DNA from: Sphingobium sp.
Lineage (GTDB): Bacteria; Pseudomonadota; Alphaproteobacteria; Sphingomonadales; Sphingomonadaceae
Assembly (NCBI GenBank): GCA_003248935.1
Contig: QFQF01000005.1
Location: forward strand, 124,001 to 188,000
Direction of reading: 5' to 3'
Length of the DNA stretch: 64,000 bases
Within the stretch, counting starts at the first letter, position 1; the number at the start of each line of letters is the position of its first letter. This document shows positions 1 through 7,674 of the stretch, one piece after another. The notes under the pieces were generated by a model. That model was not told where the DNA came from. It saw nothing but the letters and a program-made list of their open reading frames with translations, and did not search any database. A program made the translations under genes and the position numbers.

Positions 1-97
1 GGAAGACGCAGGGGAAACCATGGCGGCAGGCATTTGCAGGCATCCTATCCTGATTTTTCTGTTGGAGGAACAGGGAGCACACCTTCCTCCGATCCGA

Positions 98-136
98 TTG
101 ACAACGATGTCAAAAGACCATTGACATCGTTGTCAA
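98..136. promoter_or_regulatory. Twin LacI-family operators
   Basis: Two 16-bp palindromes, TTGACAACGATGTCAA (98-113) and TTGACATCGTTGTCAA (121-136), are exact reverse complements of each other and are separated by 7 bp. Each is itself a TTGACA/TGTCAA palindrome around a 4-bp CG-containing centre, the layout of LacI-family sugar-repressor sites in proteobacteria. Centre spacing is 23 bp, about two helical turns. They lie 51 to 92 bp before the receptor start at 190. The repressor gene is not in the window. Confidence 0.8.
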
Positions 137-189
137 GCTCTGGTGTACGAACGCCTCAATCAACAAAGTCTCTACCTGGGAGGGTGATG

Positions 190-2655
190 ATGAAAAGGTA
201 CGCGCTCGTCGCGAGCACAACACTTGCGACCGGTCTGGCATTCGTTTCGACGGCTTTCGCGCAGGATGCGGCCTCCCCTGCACCGCAGGCCGCGGCCGCC
301 GCGCAGGACTCCGGCGACATCATCGTCACCGCCACGCGCCGTGAAACCACCCTGCAATCGACCCCGATCGCGATTTCCGCCTTCAGCCAGGACACGCTGA
401 ACAAGAATGGCGTGAAGGACGTGACCGACCTCGCCCGCTTCGTCCCCTCGCTCCAGTTCAACCAGCAGGGCGACCAGTCGGCCGTGCTCCTGACCCTGCG
501 CGGCATCGGTAACGACAGCGCCTATACGGAGGTCGCCGACCCCGAAGTCGCCATCTATGTCGACGGCATCTACTCGCCGCGCTCGCAGGGCGCGTCGGTG
601 CTGATGTACGACATGGAGCGTGTCGAGGTGCTGCGCGGGCCGCAGGGCACGCTGTTCGGCCGCAACGCCACCGTCGGCGCGCTGAGCCTCATCTCCGCCA
701 AGCCCAGGCTCGGCGAGTTCAGCGGCAATGTGGAGGCGGTCGCCGGCAATTACGACCGTCTGGGCGTGCGCGGCGCGATCAACATCCCGGTCACCGACAC
801 CCTCGCCTTTCGTGTCGCCTTCGTGACCGACCGGCATGACGGCTATGCCGACTATCAGGCCGCGCCCGACATTCCCGGCATCAACAAGTCGGCCTTCGTC
901 ACCACCGGCAAGAAATATTACGCCGCCGACCAGCAGTCGGGCCGAGTCTCCATGCTGTGGAAGCCCAGCGACCGCTTCAGCTGGAACCTGTCGGCAGAGG
1001 GTTTCCTCGACAATGGCGCGCCGGTCATCGGCCTGCTCCAGACGCCGCGCGCAGGCACCAAACGCTGGTCGACGCTCAGCGACACCGCGCCGGACACGGA
1101 CCGCTACTCGGTCGCCGTGCGCAGCACGATGAACTATGACATCACCGACGGCATTCAGCTGAGCTATATCGCCGGCTGGTCGCGCATCGGCGGCAGCACC
1201 CGGACGGACGCCGACGCGGGCGCGCTGCCCCCGACCGGCACCGTCGACGCGGACGGCAACGACCTGCCCCTGGGCGCATTCAACGAAAACCGCACCCTCT
1301 CCTCGCGCTATGACTTCCAGAGCCATGAGGTCCAGTTGAAGTCGACCGGCGAACAGGCCGTCGACTGGATTTTGGGCGCCTATTACAGCCATGAGAAGAA
1401 CCGCATCCGCTTCGACATCGACCAGCGGAACGGCTATCGCGACGGCACCTTCTCCTGGGCGGGCAGCTTCATCCAGGCGAACCGCCAGATCGATTCCCGC
1501 GCGGTGTTCGGCCAGACCGTGTGGCACGCCACCGACTGGCTGCGCCTGACCGGCGGCCTGCGCTACACCTCGGACAAGAAGCAGGATATTGGCGGCCGCA
1601 ACGTCACCTTCTCCGGCGACGGCTGCTCGCCTGCCGACTCCGCGCCCGGCGGCATCTGTCAGGGCGGCATCTTCGGCGCCTATCCGGATGCGACGGCGGC
1701 GGAACTGGTCGCGCTGCTACCCGGCTTTTCCATCTCGAACAATGATGTGAAGGGCAAGTGGAACAAGGTCACCTGGCTGGCCCGCGTCGATGCGGACCTG
1801 GCGCCCGGCATCCTTGGCTATGCGAGCGTCTCGACCGGCTTCAAGTCCGGCAACATCCAGGACAATTCGCAGCTGACCAACCCGGAAACGATCACCAACT
1901 ATGAAGCGGGCATGAAGACGCGCTTTTTCGATCGCCGCGTCACCCTGAACGTCGCCGCCTATTACAGCGACTTCAAGGGCTATCAGGTGAACCAGGCCGT
2001 CACCTTCCGCGACGCGGAGGGCAATGTCGTGCGCAGCCAGATCGTGACCCAGAACGCCAAGGGCGCGAAGGCCTATGGTCTCGAAGCGGAAATGACCGCC
2101 AACCTGACCGACAATGACCGGCTGAACTTCTCCGGCACCCTGCAAAAGACCAAGCTGCTGGAGCTGGAGGCTGTCGACGGCCGCCTCTATGACGGCGGCA
2201 AGCTGTCCTCGATCGCGCAGCTCAAGGGCAACGAACTCGCCCACGCGCCGCGCTTCTCGGCGACGGCCAGCTATGAGCATGACTTCGTGATGGCCAGCGG
2301 CGCGCGGATCACTCCGCGCTTCACCACCCATTATGAGACCAAGAGCTGGCTGAGCTACTTCAACGGAGACGCCAACCCGTTCGTGACCGCCAACGACCCG
2401 GCCGACAATATGCCTGACCGGGGTACCAACGGCACCGACTGGGATCGTCAGAAGGCCTATTTCCGGTCCGACGCGTCGATCACTTTCACCTCCGCCGACG
2501 AGAAATATTCGGTCGAGGCGTTCGTACAGAATATCGAGAATGGCCGGATCCGCACCGGCGCCGGTTCCTTCGGCGCGCCGCGTTACGACCCGGTCTTCCT
2601 GTCGAACCTGCAACCGCCCCGCACCTTCGGCGTCCGCGCCCGCGCGAACTTCTGA
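190..2655 (+). CDS. TonB-dependent receptor, carbohydrate type
   Basis: Outer-membrane beta-barrel receptor for TonB-energised import, 821 aa. The signal peptide ends near AFA-Q (residue 24) and is followed by an Ala-rich linker. A TonB-box-like segment DIIVTATRR lies near residues 43-51, then the plug domain (RGIGNDSAY, YVDGIYSPR, VEVLRGPQGTLFGRNATVG) and a barrel ending in aromatic NF. The start at 190 is chosen because GGGAGG at 178-183 sits six bases upstream; ATG 187 is an alternative. The frame is open further upstream, but that would place the LacI operators inside the gene. Downstream halogenase-like and GH3 genes and the operators imply an oligosaccharide substrate, probably a beta-glucan or glucoside. 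The exact ligand cannot be read. Confidence 0.92.
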   Translation: MKRYALVASTTLATGLAFVSTAFAQDAASPAPQAAAAAQDSGDIIVTATRRETTLQSTPIAISAFSQDTLNKNGVKDVTDLARFVPSLQFNQQGDQSAVLLTLRGIGNDSAYTEVADPEVAIYVDGIYSPRSQGASVLMYDMERVEVLRGPQGTLFGRNATVGALSLISAKPRLGEFSGNVEAVAGNYDRLGVRGAINIPVTDTLAFRVAFVTDRHDGYADYQAAPDIPGINKSAFVTTGKKYYAADQQSGRVSMLWKPSDRFSWNLSAEGFLDNGAPVIGLLQTPRAGTKRWSTLSDTAPDTDRYSVAVRSTMNYDITDGIQLSYIAGWSRIGGSTRTDADAGALPPTGTVDADGNDLPLGAFNENRTLSSRYDFQSHEVQLKSTGEQAVDWILGAYYSHEKNRIRFDIDQRNGYRDGTFSWAGSFIQANRQIDSRAVFGQTVWHATDWLRLTGGLRYTSDKKQDIGGRNVTFSGDGCSPADSAPGGICQGGIFGAYPDATAAELVALLPGFSISNNDVKGKWNKVTWLARVDADLAPGILGYASVSTGFKSGNIQDNSQLTNPETITNYEAGMKTRFFDRRVTLNVAAYYSDFKGYQVNQAVTFRDAEGNVVRSQIVTQNAKGAKAYGLEAEMTANLTDNDRLNFSGTLQKTKLLELEAVDGRLYDGGKLSSIAQLKGNELAHAPRFSATASYEHDFVMASGARITPRFTTHYETKSWLSYFNGDANPFVTANDPADNMPDRGTNGTDWDRQKAYFRSDASITFTSADEKYSVEAFVQNIENGRIRTGAGSFGAPRYDPVFLSNLQPPRTFGVRARANF

Positions 2656-2677
2656 GGGGCTAACATAACCCAAACAT

Positions 2678-2855
2678 CCGTTCGTCCTGAGTAGCCACTG
2701 AGCTTGTCGAAGTGGCGTATCGAAGGATCGGGACTAGGCGCGAATGCTTCGATAATGAACAGGTGAACATGCCCCCGGCATGTTCAGGATCGTCCGGGGG
2801 ACGATCCGGCCTGATCATCCTTCGGCTTCGCTCAATCCCTGCTCAGCACGAACGG
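2678..2855. repeat. Sphingomonad-type palindromic intergenic repeat
   Basis: The gap between the receptor and the next gene is bounded by inverted arms: CCGTTCGTCCTGAG at 2678 and its near reverse complement GCTCAGCACGAACGG at 2841-2855. Inner blocks include CTGAGCTTGTCGAAG and CTTCGGCTTCGCTCAA. This phrase (TTCGTCCTGAGCTTGTCGAAGG and variants) is familiar as a dispersed intergenic palindrome in sphingomonads. Two perfect hairpins at 2764-2807 lie in the middle. It is non-coding, and may act as an mRNA processing or attenuation site inside the operon. Confidence 0.65.
2764..2807. other. Two abutting perfect hairpins with complementary loops
   Basis: Hairpin 1 pairs TGAACATGCC (2764-2773) with GGCATGTTCA (2777-2786) around loop CCC. 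Hairpin 2 pairs GGATCGTCC (2787-2795) with GGACGATCC (2799-2807) around loop GGG. There is no base between them. CCC and GGG loops could in principle pair with each other. No U-tract follows, so this is not a standard terminator. Confidence 0.7.
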
Positions 2856-2905
2856 ATTTGGCGTGATCCAGAGGCTCTGCAACGCATGAGCAAAGGAGTT
2901 TCCCC

Positions 2906-4462
2906 GTGACGACCGGCACCTTCTCCCCCAGTCGGGTCGTCATCCTCGGCGGCGGCACGGCCGGATGGCTTGCCGCCGCCTATTTCTCCCGCACGCTCAA
3001 AATGCCCAATATCGCGCTGGTCGAATCCAGCGAGATCGGCATCATCGGCGTGGGGGAGGGCACCTTCCCCACCATCCGCTCGACCCTCGCCAATCTGGGT
3101 ATCAGCGAGCGGGAATTTCTCGTCCGCGCCAACGCCACGTTCAAGCAGGGCGTGCTGTTCAACGGCTGGGCGGACGGCGCCGATTCCTATTTCCACCCCT
3201 TCAACCTGCCCATCGGCGGCGAGGATGAGGCGCTGCTGCCCCACTGGATCGCCGACGAAAGCGCGCAGCGCCCGTCATGGGCCGACGCCGTCACCGTGCA
3301 GGAACGGGTGATCCGCGCCGGCCTCGCGCCAAAGCTGCTTCAGGACCCGGATTTCTCCGGTCCCATGAACTATGCCTATCATTTCGACGCCGCCCGCTTC
3401 GCCGACTATCTGCGCGACATCTCCGTCGCCGCGGGCGTGGAGCGGATCGAGGGCACCGTCGCCCAGGTCGAGACGCAGGCGGACGGCGACATCGCCTCCC
3501 TCATCCTGTCCGACGGCCGCAGGGTCGGCGGCGATTTCTTCATCGACTGTTCGGGCTTCCGCGCGCTGCTGATCGGGGAGACGCTCGGCGCGCCCTTCAC
3601 CTCCTGCGGCGACACGCTCTTCAACGACCGCGCGCTGGCGATGCAGGTGCCCTATCCCGCCGCCGACACGCCCGTCCGCCCCTATACCCTCGCCACCGCG
3701 CATGAGGCGGGCTGGACCTGGGACATCGGCCTCACCGAACGGCGCGGCGTCGGCTATGTCTATTCCAGCCGCCACTGTTCGGATGACGAGGCGGAGGCGA
3801 CGCTCCGCCGCTACGTCGGGACGCAGGGCGATGCCCTGACCCCGCGCCAGCTCCGCTTCGCCACCGGCTATCGCGACCGTCAGTGGATCGGCAACTGCGC
3901 CGCTATCGGCCTCTCCGCCGGTTTCTTCGAGCCGCTGGAATCGACCGGCATCATGCTGATCGAAAGCGCGCTGCGGATGATCGGCGACTTCCTCGTTCCC
4001 GGCGACCGGGACGCGCGCGACGCCGCCGCTCGCGCCTTCAACAGCCATATGGCGGGCCGGTTCGCGCGCATCGTCCATTTCCTGAAGCTCCATTATTGCA
4101 TCACCCGCCGCATCGACACCGCCTACTGGCGGGACAATGCCGATCCGGCGACCATTCCGCCCGAACTGCGGGATATGCTCGCACAGTGGCGCCATCGCCC
4201 GCCTTCCCGTTTCGACTTCGTCGTCGACCTCGAAACCTTTCTCCCGCCCAGCTATCACTACATCCTCTACGGCATGGGCTTCGACACCCGCATCACCGCC
4301 GGTGCGAACCGCTATCCCGGCGCGGCCGAAGCGCGTGATGCCTTCGCGAAGGTGCGGGCGGCGGCAGGCAGCGCCATAGCGCATTTGCCAGACCATCGCG
4401 CCCTGCTGGCGTATTATCATGCCGATCCGGCGTTCGCCCCACGAACGACAAGGGTCTCCTGA
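2906..4462 (+). CDS. Flavin-dependent tryptophan halogenase-family protein
   Basis: 518 aa, GTG start with AAAGGAG at 2892-2898. Family: FADH2-dependent tryptophan halogenase / FAD monooxygenase. The N-terminal dinucleotide-binding motif is GGGTAG (residues 15-20). GVGEGTFPTIR follows. K80 in ANATFKQGV aligns with the catalytic Lys79 of PrnA-type halogenases. PLESTGI carries the conserved Glu. The diagnostic WxWxIP motif reads WTWDIG at 270-275: both Trp and the Ile are kept but Pro is Gly. Its place between a sugar-type receptor and a GH3 enzyme is typical of a halogenase-like clade in Caulobacterales, Xanthomonadales and Sphingomonadales sugar loci, whose substrate is unknown. Halogenation of tryptophan should not be assumed. 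Confidence 0.85.
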   Translation: MTTGTFSPSRVVILGGGTAGWLAAAYFSRTLKMPNIALVESSEIGIIGVGEGTFPTIRSTLANLGISEREFLVRANATFKQGVLFNGWADGADSYFHPFNLPIGGEDEALLPHWIADESAQRPSWADAVTVQERVIRAGLAPKLLQDPDFSGPMNYAYHFDAARFADYLRDISVAAGVERIEGTVAQVETQADGDIASLILSDGRRVGGDFFIDCSGFRALLIGETLGAPFTSCGDTLFNDRALAMQVPYPAADTPVRPYTLATAHEAGWTWDIGLTERRGVGYVYSSRHCSDDEAEATLRRYVGTQGDALTPRQLRFATGYRDRQWIGNCAAIGLSAGFFEPLESTGIMLIESALRMIGDFLVPGDRDARDAAARAFNSHMAGRFARIVHFLKLHYCITRRIDTAYWRDNADPATIPPELRDMLAQWRHRPPSRFDFVVDLETFLPPSYHYILYGMGFDTRITAGANRYPGAAEARDAFAKVRAAAGSAIAHLPDHRALLAYYHADPAFAPRTTRVS

Positions 4463-4754
4463 TGCGATCGCGATCGACATCGTTTCCTGCACAATATGCT
4501 GCGCAACATTTTCACTCGACCTGCCTCTCGACCACTTTCCCCGCGCACGCCGTCCCGGCGCAGCGTGCGGAGCCGGCGGGCCTTGGCGAACTGCACGCCG
4601 CCGATGCCCGCCGGAATGTCGCTCATGGACCAGCCTGCGACATAAGCGGCCATCCCCTTGCCATCGGCCGGTTCGCGGAGGACATTGCGCCGCCCGGCAT
4701 GACGACGCTCGACGCCCGTATTTTTCCACCCCTGATCCGCACCGAGGAAACCAC
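4463..4754 (+). other. 292-bp gap inside the sugar operon, no gene recognised
   Basis: Between the halogenase-like gene and the GH3 start. A 143-codon frame is open on the minus strand (4417-4848) and a plus-strand frame is open into the GH3 gene, but neither has a recognisable protein sequence or a convincing ribosome site. A half-match to the LacI operator (GACATCGTT near 4478) is present but its second half is missing. It may be an untranslated leader or a decayed gene. Confidence 0.4.
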
Positions 4755-7229
4755 ATGACCCTTCGCCTTTCGCGCGCCTCTCTGCCGACCATTGCCATGC
4801 TTCTGATCGCCGGACCCGCCATCGCCGACACGCAACGCCAGCAGCCACCTGCCTCTGTTGCCCATCCCGATCTCTGGCCGCAGGTCAACGCGCAGCCAAA
4901 GCGCGACCCGAAGATCGAGAAGCGCATCGACGCGCTGCTCAAATCCATGTCGCTGGAGGACAAGGTCGGGCAGATCATTCAGGTCGATATCGGATCGATC
5001 AAACCCGCCGATGTCGAGACCTACAAGATCGGATCGATCCTGAACGGCGGCAACAGCGGCCCCTATGACGACGAATATGCTTCCCCTGCCAAATGGATGA
5101 AACTCGCCGACGCGTTCTACGACGCGTCGATGAAGCGCGTCGACAACGGTCCGAAGATCCCGATCATCTGGGGCACCGATTCCGTCCACGGCAACAACAA
5201 TATCGTCGGTGCGACGCTGTTCCCGCACAATATCGGCCTGGGCGCCGCGCGCGACCGCGACCTGATCCGCAGGATCGGCGAGATCACCGCGCTGGAGACC
5301 GCCGCCGCCGGTCTCGACTGGACCTTCGCGCCGACGCTGGCCGTGGTGCAGGACGACCGCTGGGGCCGCACCTATGAAAGCTATGGCGAGGAGCCGCAGG
5401 TCGCCGCCGACTATGCCGGGGCGATGATCGAGGGCGTGCAGGGCAAGGTCGGCACGAAGGATTTCCTCTCCCCCACCCACCTGATCGCCACCACCAAGCA
5501 TTTCCTGGGCGACGGCGGCACCGGCGGCCGCGACCAGGGCGACACCCGCGTCTCCGAGGAGGTGCTGCGCGACGTGCATCTGGGCGGCTATCCGGCCGCG
5601 ATCGAGGCGGGCACCCAGTCCGTCATGGCCAGCTTCTCCAGCTGGAACGGCGAGAAGATGAGCGGCAACAAGTCCCTCCTCACCGACGTGCTGAAGGACC
5701 GCATGGGCTTCGACGGCTTCGTCGTCGGCGACTGGAACAGCCATGGGCAGGTCGCGGGCTGCACCAACGAGGATTGCCCGCAGGCGATCAACGCCGGGCT
5801 GGACATGTTCATGTATTCCGGACCGGGATGGAAGGAACTCTACGCCAACACGCTGCGAGAGGCGAAGGATGGCACCATTTCCGCCGCCCGGCTCGACGAT
5901 GCGGTGCGGCGCATCCTGCGCGTCAAGCTGCGTGCGGGCACGTTCGAGCGCGGACGTCCGTCGACCCGCGCCGCCGCAGGCAAGTTCGAGGTCATCGGTT
6001 CCCCCGCGCACCGCGCCGTCGCGCGGCAAGCCGTGCAGGAATCACTGGTGCTGCTCAAGAACGAAGGCGTACTGCCGCTCAAGCCGAGCGCCAATATCCT
6101 GGTTGCTGGCACCGCCGCCGACAGCATCAGCCAGCAGTCAGGCGGCTGGTCGATCACCTGGCAGGGCGCGGACCTGCCCAACAGCGTCTTCCCCAACGCC
6201 CAGTCTATTTGGAGCGGTATCGCCGAGGCGGTGAAGGCGGCCGGCGGCACCGCAACCTATGCACCGGACGGCCGCTTCACGCAGAAGCCTGACGCCGCCA
6301 TCGTCGTGTTCGGCGAGCAGCCCTATGCCGAGTTCAAGGGGGACATTCCGAACCTCGAATACAGCCCCGGCGACAAGCGTGACCTCGACATGCTGAAGGC
6401 GCTGAAAGCGGCCGGCATCCCGGTCGTCGCAGTGTTCCTTTCCGGCCGGCCACTCTGGGTCAATGCCGAGCTCAACGCCGCGGACGCCTTCGTCGCGGCG
6501 TTCCTCCCCGGTAGCGAGGGCGGCGGCGTCGCCGATGTGCTGTTCGCCAAACCGGACGGCAAGGTGAACCACGACTTCCGGGGCACGCTTAGTTTCTCCT
6601 GGCCCAAGCGACCCGATCAATATGTGCTGAACCGCCGCGATCCGGGCTACGACCCTCTGTTCCCGTTCGGCTACGGCCTCAGCTACGCGAAGCCGGGCAA
6701 GGTCGGGACGCTGGACGAGAGCCGACCGGCCGGCATGGCCGAAGCAACACCGGGCATCTTCTATGGCCAGGGGCGCACGCCGCCCGGCTGGGCGATCGAG
6801 GCGGAGGGCGTCGCGCAATCCGGTGTCGACCGCCGCGCGCAGGAAGATGCGCGGCGGCTGCGCTGGACGGGCGCGGGGCACGCCGCCTTCGCCGCGCCGC
6901 GCGCAATCGACCTGTCGCGCGAAAGCAACGGCGAAATCAGCCTCGTCATCGACTATCGTGTCGACGGCAGACCCGCAGGAACGGTGACCGCCGGGCTCAC
7001 GGCGGGCGGCAAGACCGCCGAGGTTCCGGTCACGCAGACCCTGAACAAGGCGACAGTGGGGCAATGGGCGCGACTGGCCATCCCACTGCAATGTTTCGCC
7101 AGCCGGGGTGCCGACATGTCGGCGGTCATCGCGCCACTCATTCTGCGATCGACGGGGGCGCTGGAGATCAGCATCTCCGACGTGAAGCTCGATTATGTCA
7201 GCATGCCGATGAATGCCTGCGGGGATTGA
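4755..7229 (+). CDS. Secreted GH3 exo-beta-glucosidase (ExoP type)
   Basis: Glycoside hydrolase family 3, 824 aa, releasing glucose from the non-reducing end of beta-1,3/1,4-glucans or cello-oligosaccharides in the periplasm. The signal peptide ends near AIA-D (residue 24). The GH3 N-domain has WGTDSVHGNNN (139-149), RWGRTYESYGEEP, and TKHFLGDGGT with the Lys-His pair at 248-249. The nucleophile is Asp326 in GFVVGDWNSHG. The C-domain has QESLVLLKNEGVLPL and LPGSEGGGVADVLF. About 150 extra residues after YGLSYAKPG resemble the C-terminal beta domain of ExoP-type enzymes. Start: GAGGAAA at 4744-4750, five bases before ATG. Probably the hydrolytic partner of the receptor at 190. Confidence 0.9.
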   Translation: MTLRLSRASLPTIAMLLIAGPAIADTQRQQPPASVAHPDLWPQVNAQPKRDPKIEKRIDALLKSMSLEDKVGQIIQVDIGSIKPADVETYKIGSILNGGNSGPYDDEYASPAKWMKLADAFYDASMKRVDNGPKIPIIWGTDSVHGNNNIVGATLFPHNIGLGAARDRDLIRRIGEITALETAAAGLDWTFAPTLAVVQDDRWGRTYESYGEEPQVAADYAGAMIEGVQGKVGTKDFLSPTHLIATTKHFLGDGGTGGRDQGDTRVSEEVLRDVHLGGYPAAIEAGTQSVMASFSSWNGEKMSGNKSLLTDVLKDRMGFDGFVVGDWNSHGQVAGCTNEDCPQAINAGLDMFMYSGPGWKELYANTLREAKDGTISAARLDDAVRRILRVKLRAGTFERGRPSTRAAAGKFEVIGSPAHRAVARQAVQESLVLLKNEGVLPLKPSANILVAGTAADSISQQSGGWSITWQGADLPNSVFPNAQSIWSGIAEAVKAAGGTATYAPDGRFTQKPDAAIVVFGEQPYAEFKGDIPNLEYSPGDKRDLDMLKALKAAGIPVVAVFLSGRPLWVNAELNAADAFVAAFLPGSEGGGVADVLFAKPDGKVNHDFRGTLSFSWPKRPDQYVLNRRDPGYDPLFPFGYGLSYAKPGKVGTLDESRPAGMAEATPGIFYGQGRTPPGWAIEAEGVAQSGVDRRAQEDARRLRWTGAGHAAFAAPRAIDLSRESNGEISLVIDYRVDGRPAGTVTAGLTAGGKTAEVPVTQTLNKATVGQWARLAIPLQCFASRGADMSAVIAPLILRSTGALEISISDVKLDYVSMPMNACGD

Positions 7230-7242
7230 GTCGAAGCGCCGC

Positions 7243-7461
7243 TCAGTGGCAGGCGAAGGGCCACAGGCGCGGTAACGGCACGAAGTCGTCACGGTCAGGC
7301 TGTGCGAGGCGCTCTCGCACAGCCGATCGCCGGTCCATCTCGGCCACCACGGCACAGTCGAACGGCGACATTACCGCGTCGCCGGCCATCATCAGCCAGG
7401 TTTCGTAGAGATCGCTGTCATCCATGGCGGCCGCATGCGCCGCCAGCGTGCTGCTCGACAT
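7243..7461 (-). CDS. Small hypothetical protein, 72 aa
   Basis: An antisense-oriented short frame ending in LPRLWPFACH. From ATG 7461 it reads MSSSTLAAHAAAMDDSDLYE and on through a compact mixed-charge sequence. GGAG and GAGAGG precede the ATG, so the first Met is preferred over the one at 7425, which has no ribosome site. The composition (D, E, R, W, few Gly/Pro runs) is more protein-like than the shadow frames around it. No family is recognised. It is convergent with the GH3 gene, 13 bp away. Confidence 0.45.
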   Translation of the reverse strand: MSSSTLAAHAAAMDDSDLYETWLMMAGDAVMSPFDCAVVAEMDRRSAVRERLAQPDRDDFVPLPRLWPFACH

Positions 7462-7674
7462 CCTCTCGCACTCCGATTTTCGGCCAGTACGCAGGCAGGA
7501 CGCATGACAGGCGGATTCGATCCCTCTGCGGCACCGCAATGCAGACGGTTCGCACCTGCCCTTGCGTCTCGCGGCCACCCATTCTATTTCCGGCGCTCGT
7601 CGACCGATGGAGTGCATCCAACATGAATCTTCACCTGACAGCAATGCCGTCCCGCCTTGCCGCCAGGAAAGTTC

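Noticed and set aside
34..189. Longer N-terminus of the first TonB-dependent receptor
   Set aside because: It would place the twin LacI operators in coding sequence and hide the signal peptide; the ribosome site is at 178-183.
172..1527. Long minus-strand frame inside the first receptor gene
   Set aside because: A shadow of high-G+C codon bias; no family-like sequence and no ribosome site. The same applies to long opposite-strand frames at 3275-4978, 4623-6029, 44169-47048 and 22511-24493.
2678..2855. Insertion sequence remnant
   Set aside because: Inverted arms exist but there is no transposase sequence or target duplication; it fits a dispersed palindrome better.
4470..4492. Third LacI operator (GACATCGTTTCC) before the GH3 gene
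   Set aside because: Only one half matches; the expected TGTCAA partner is absent.
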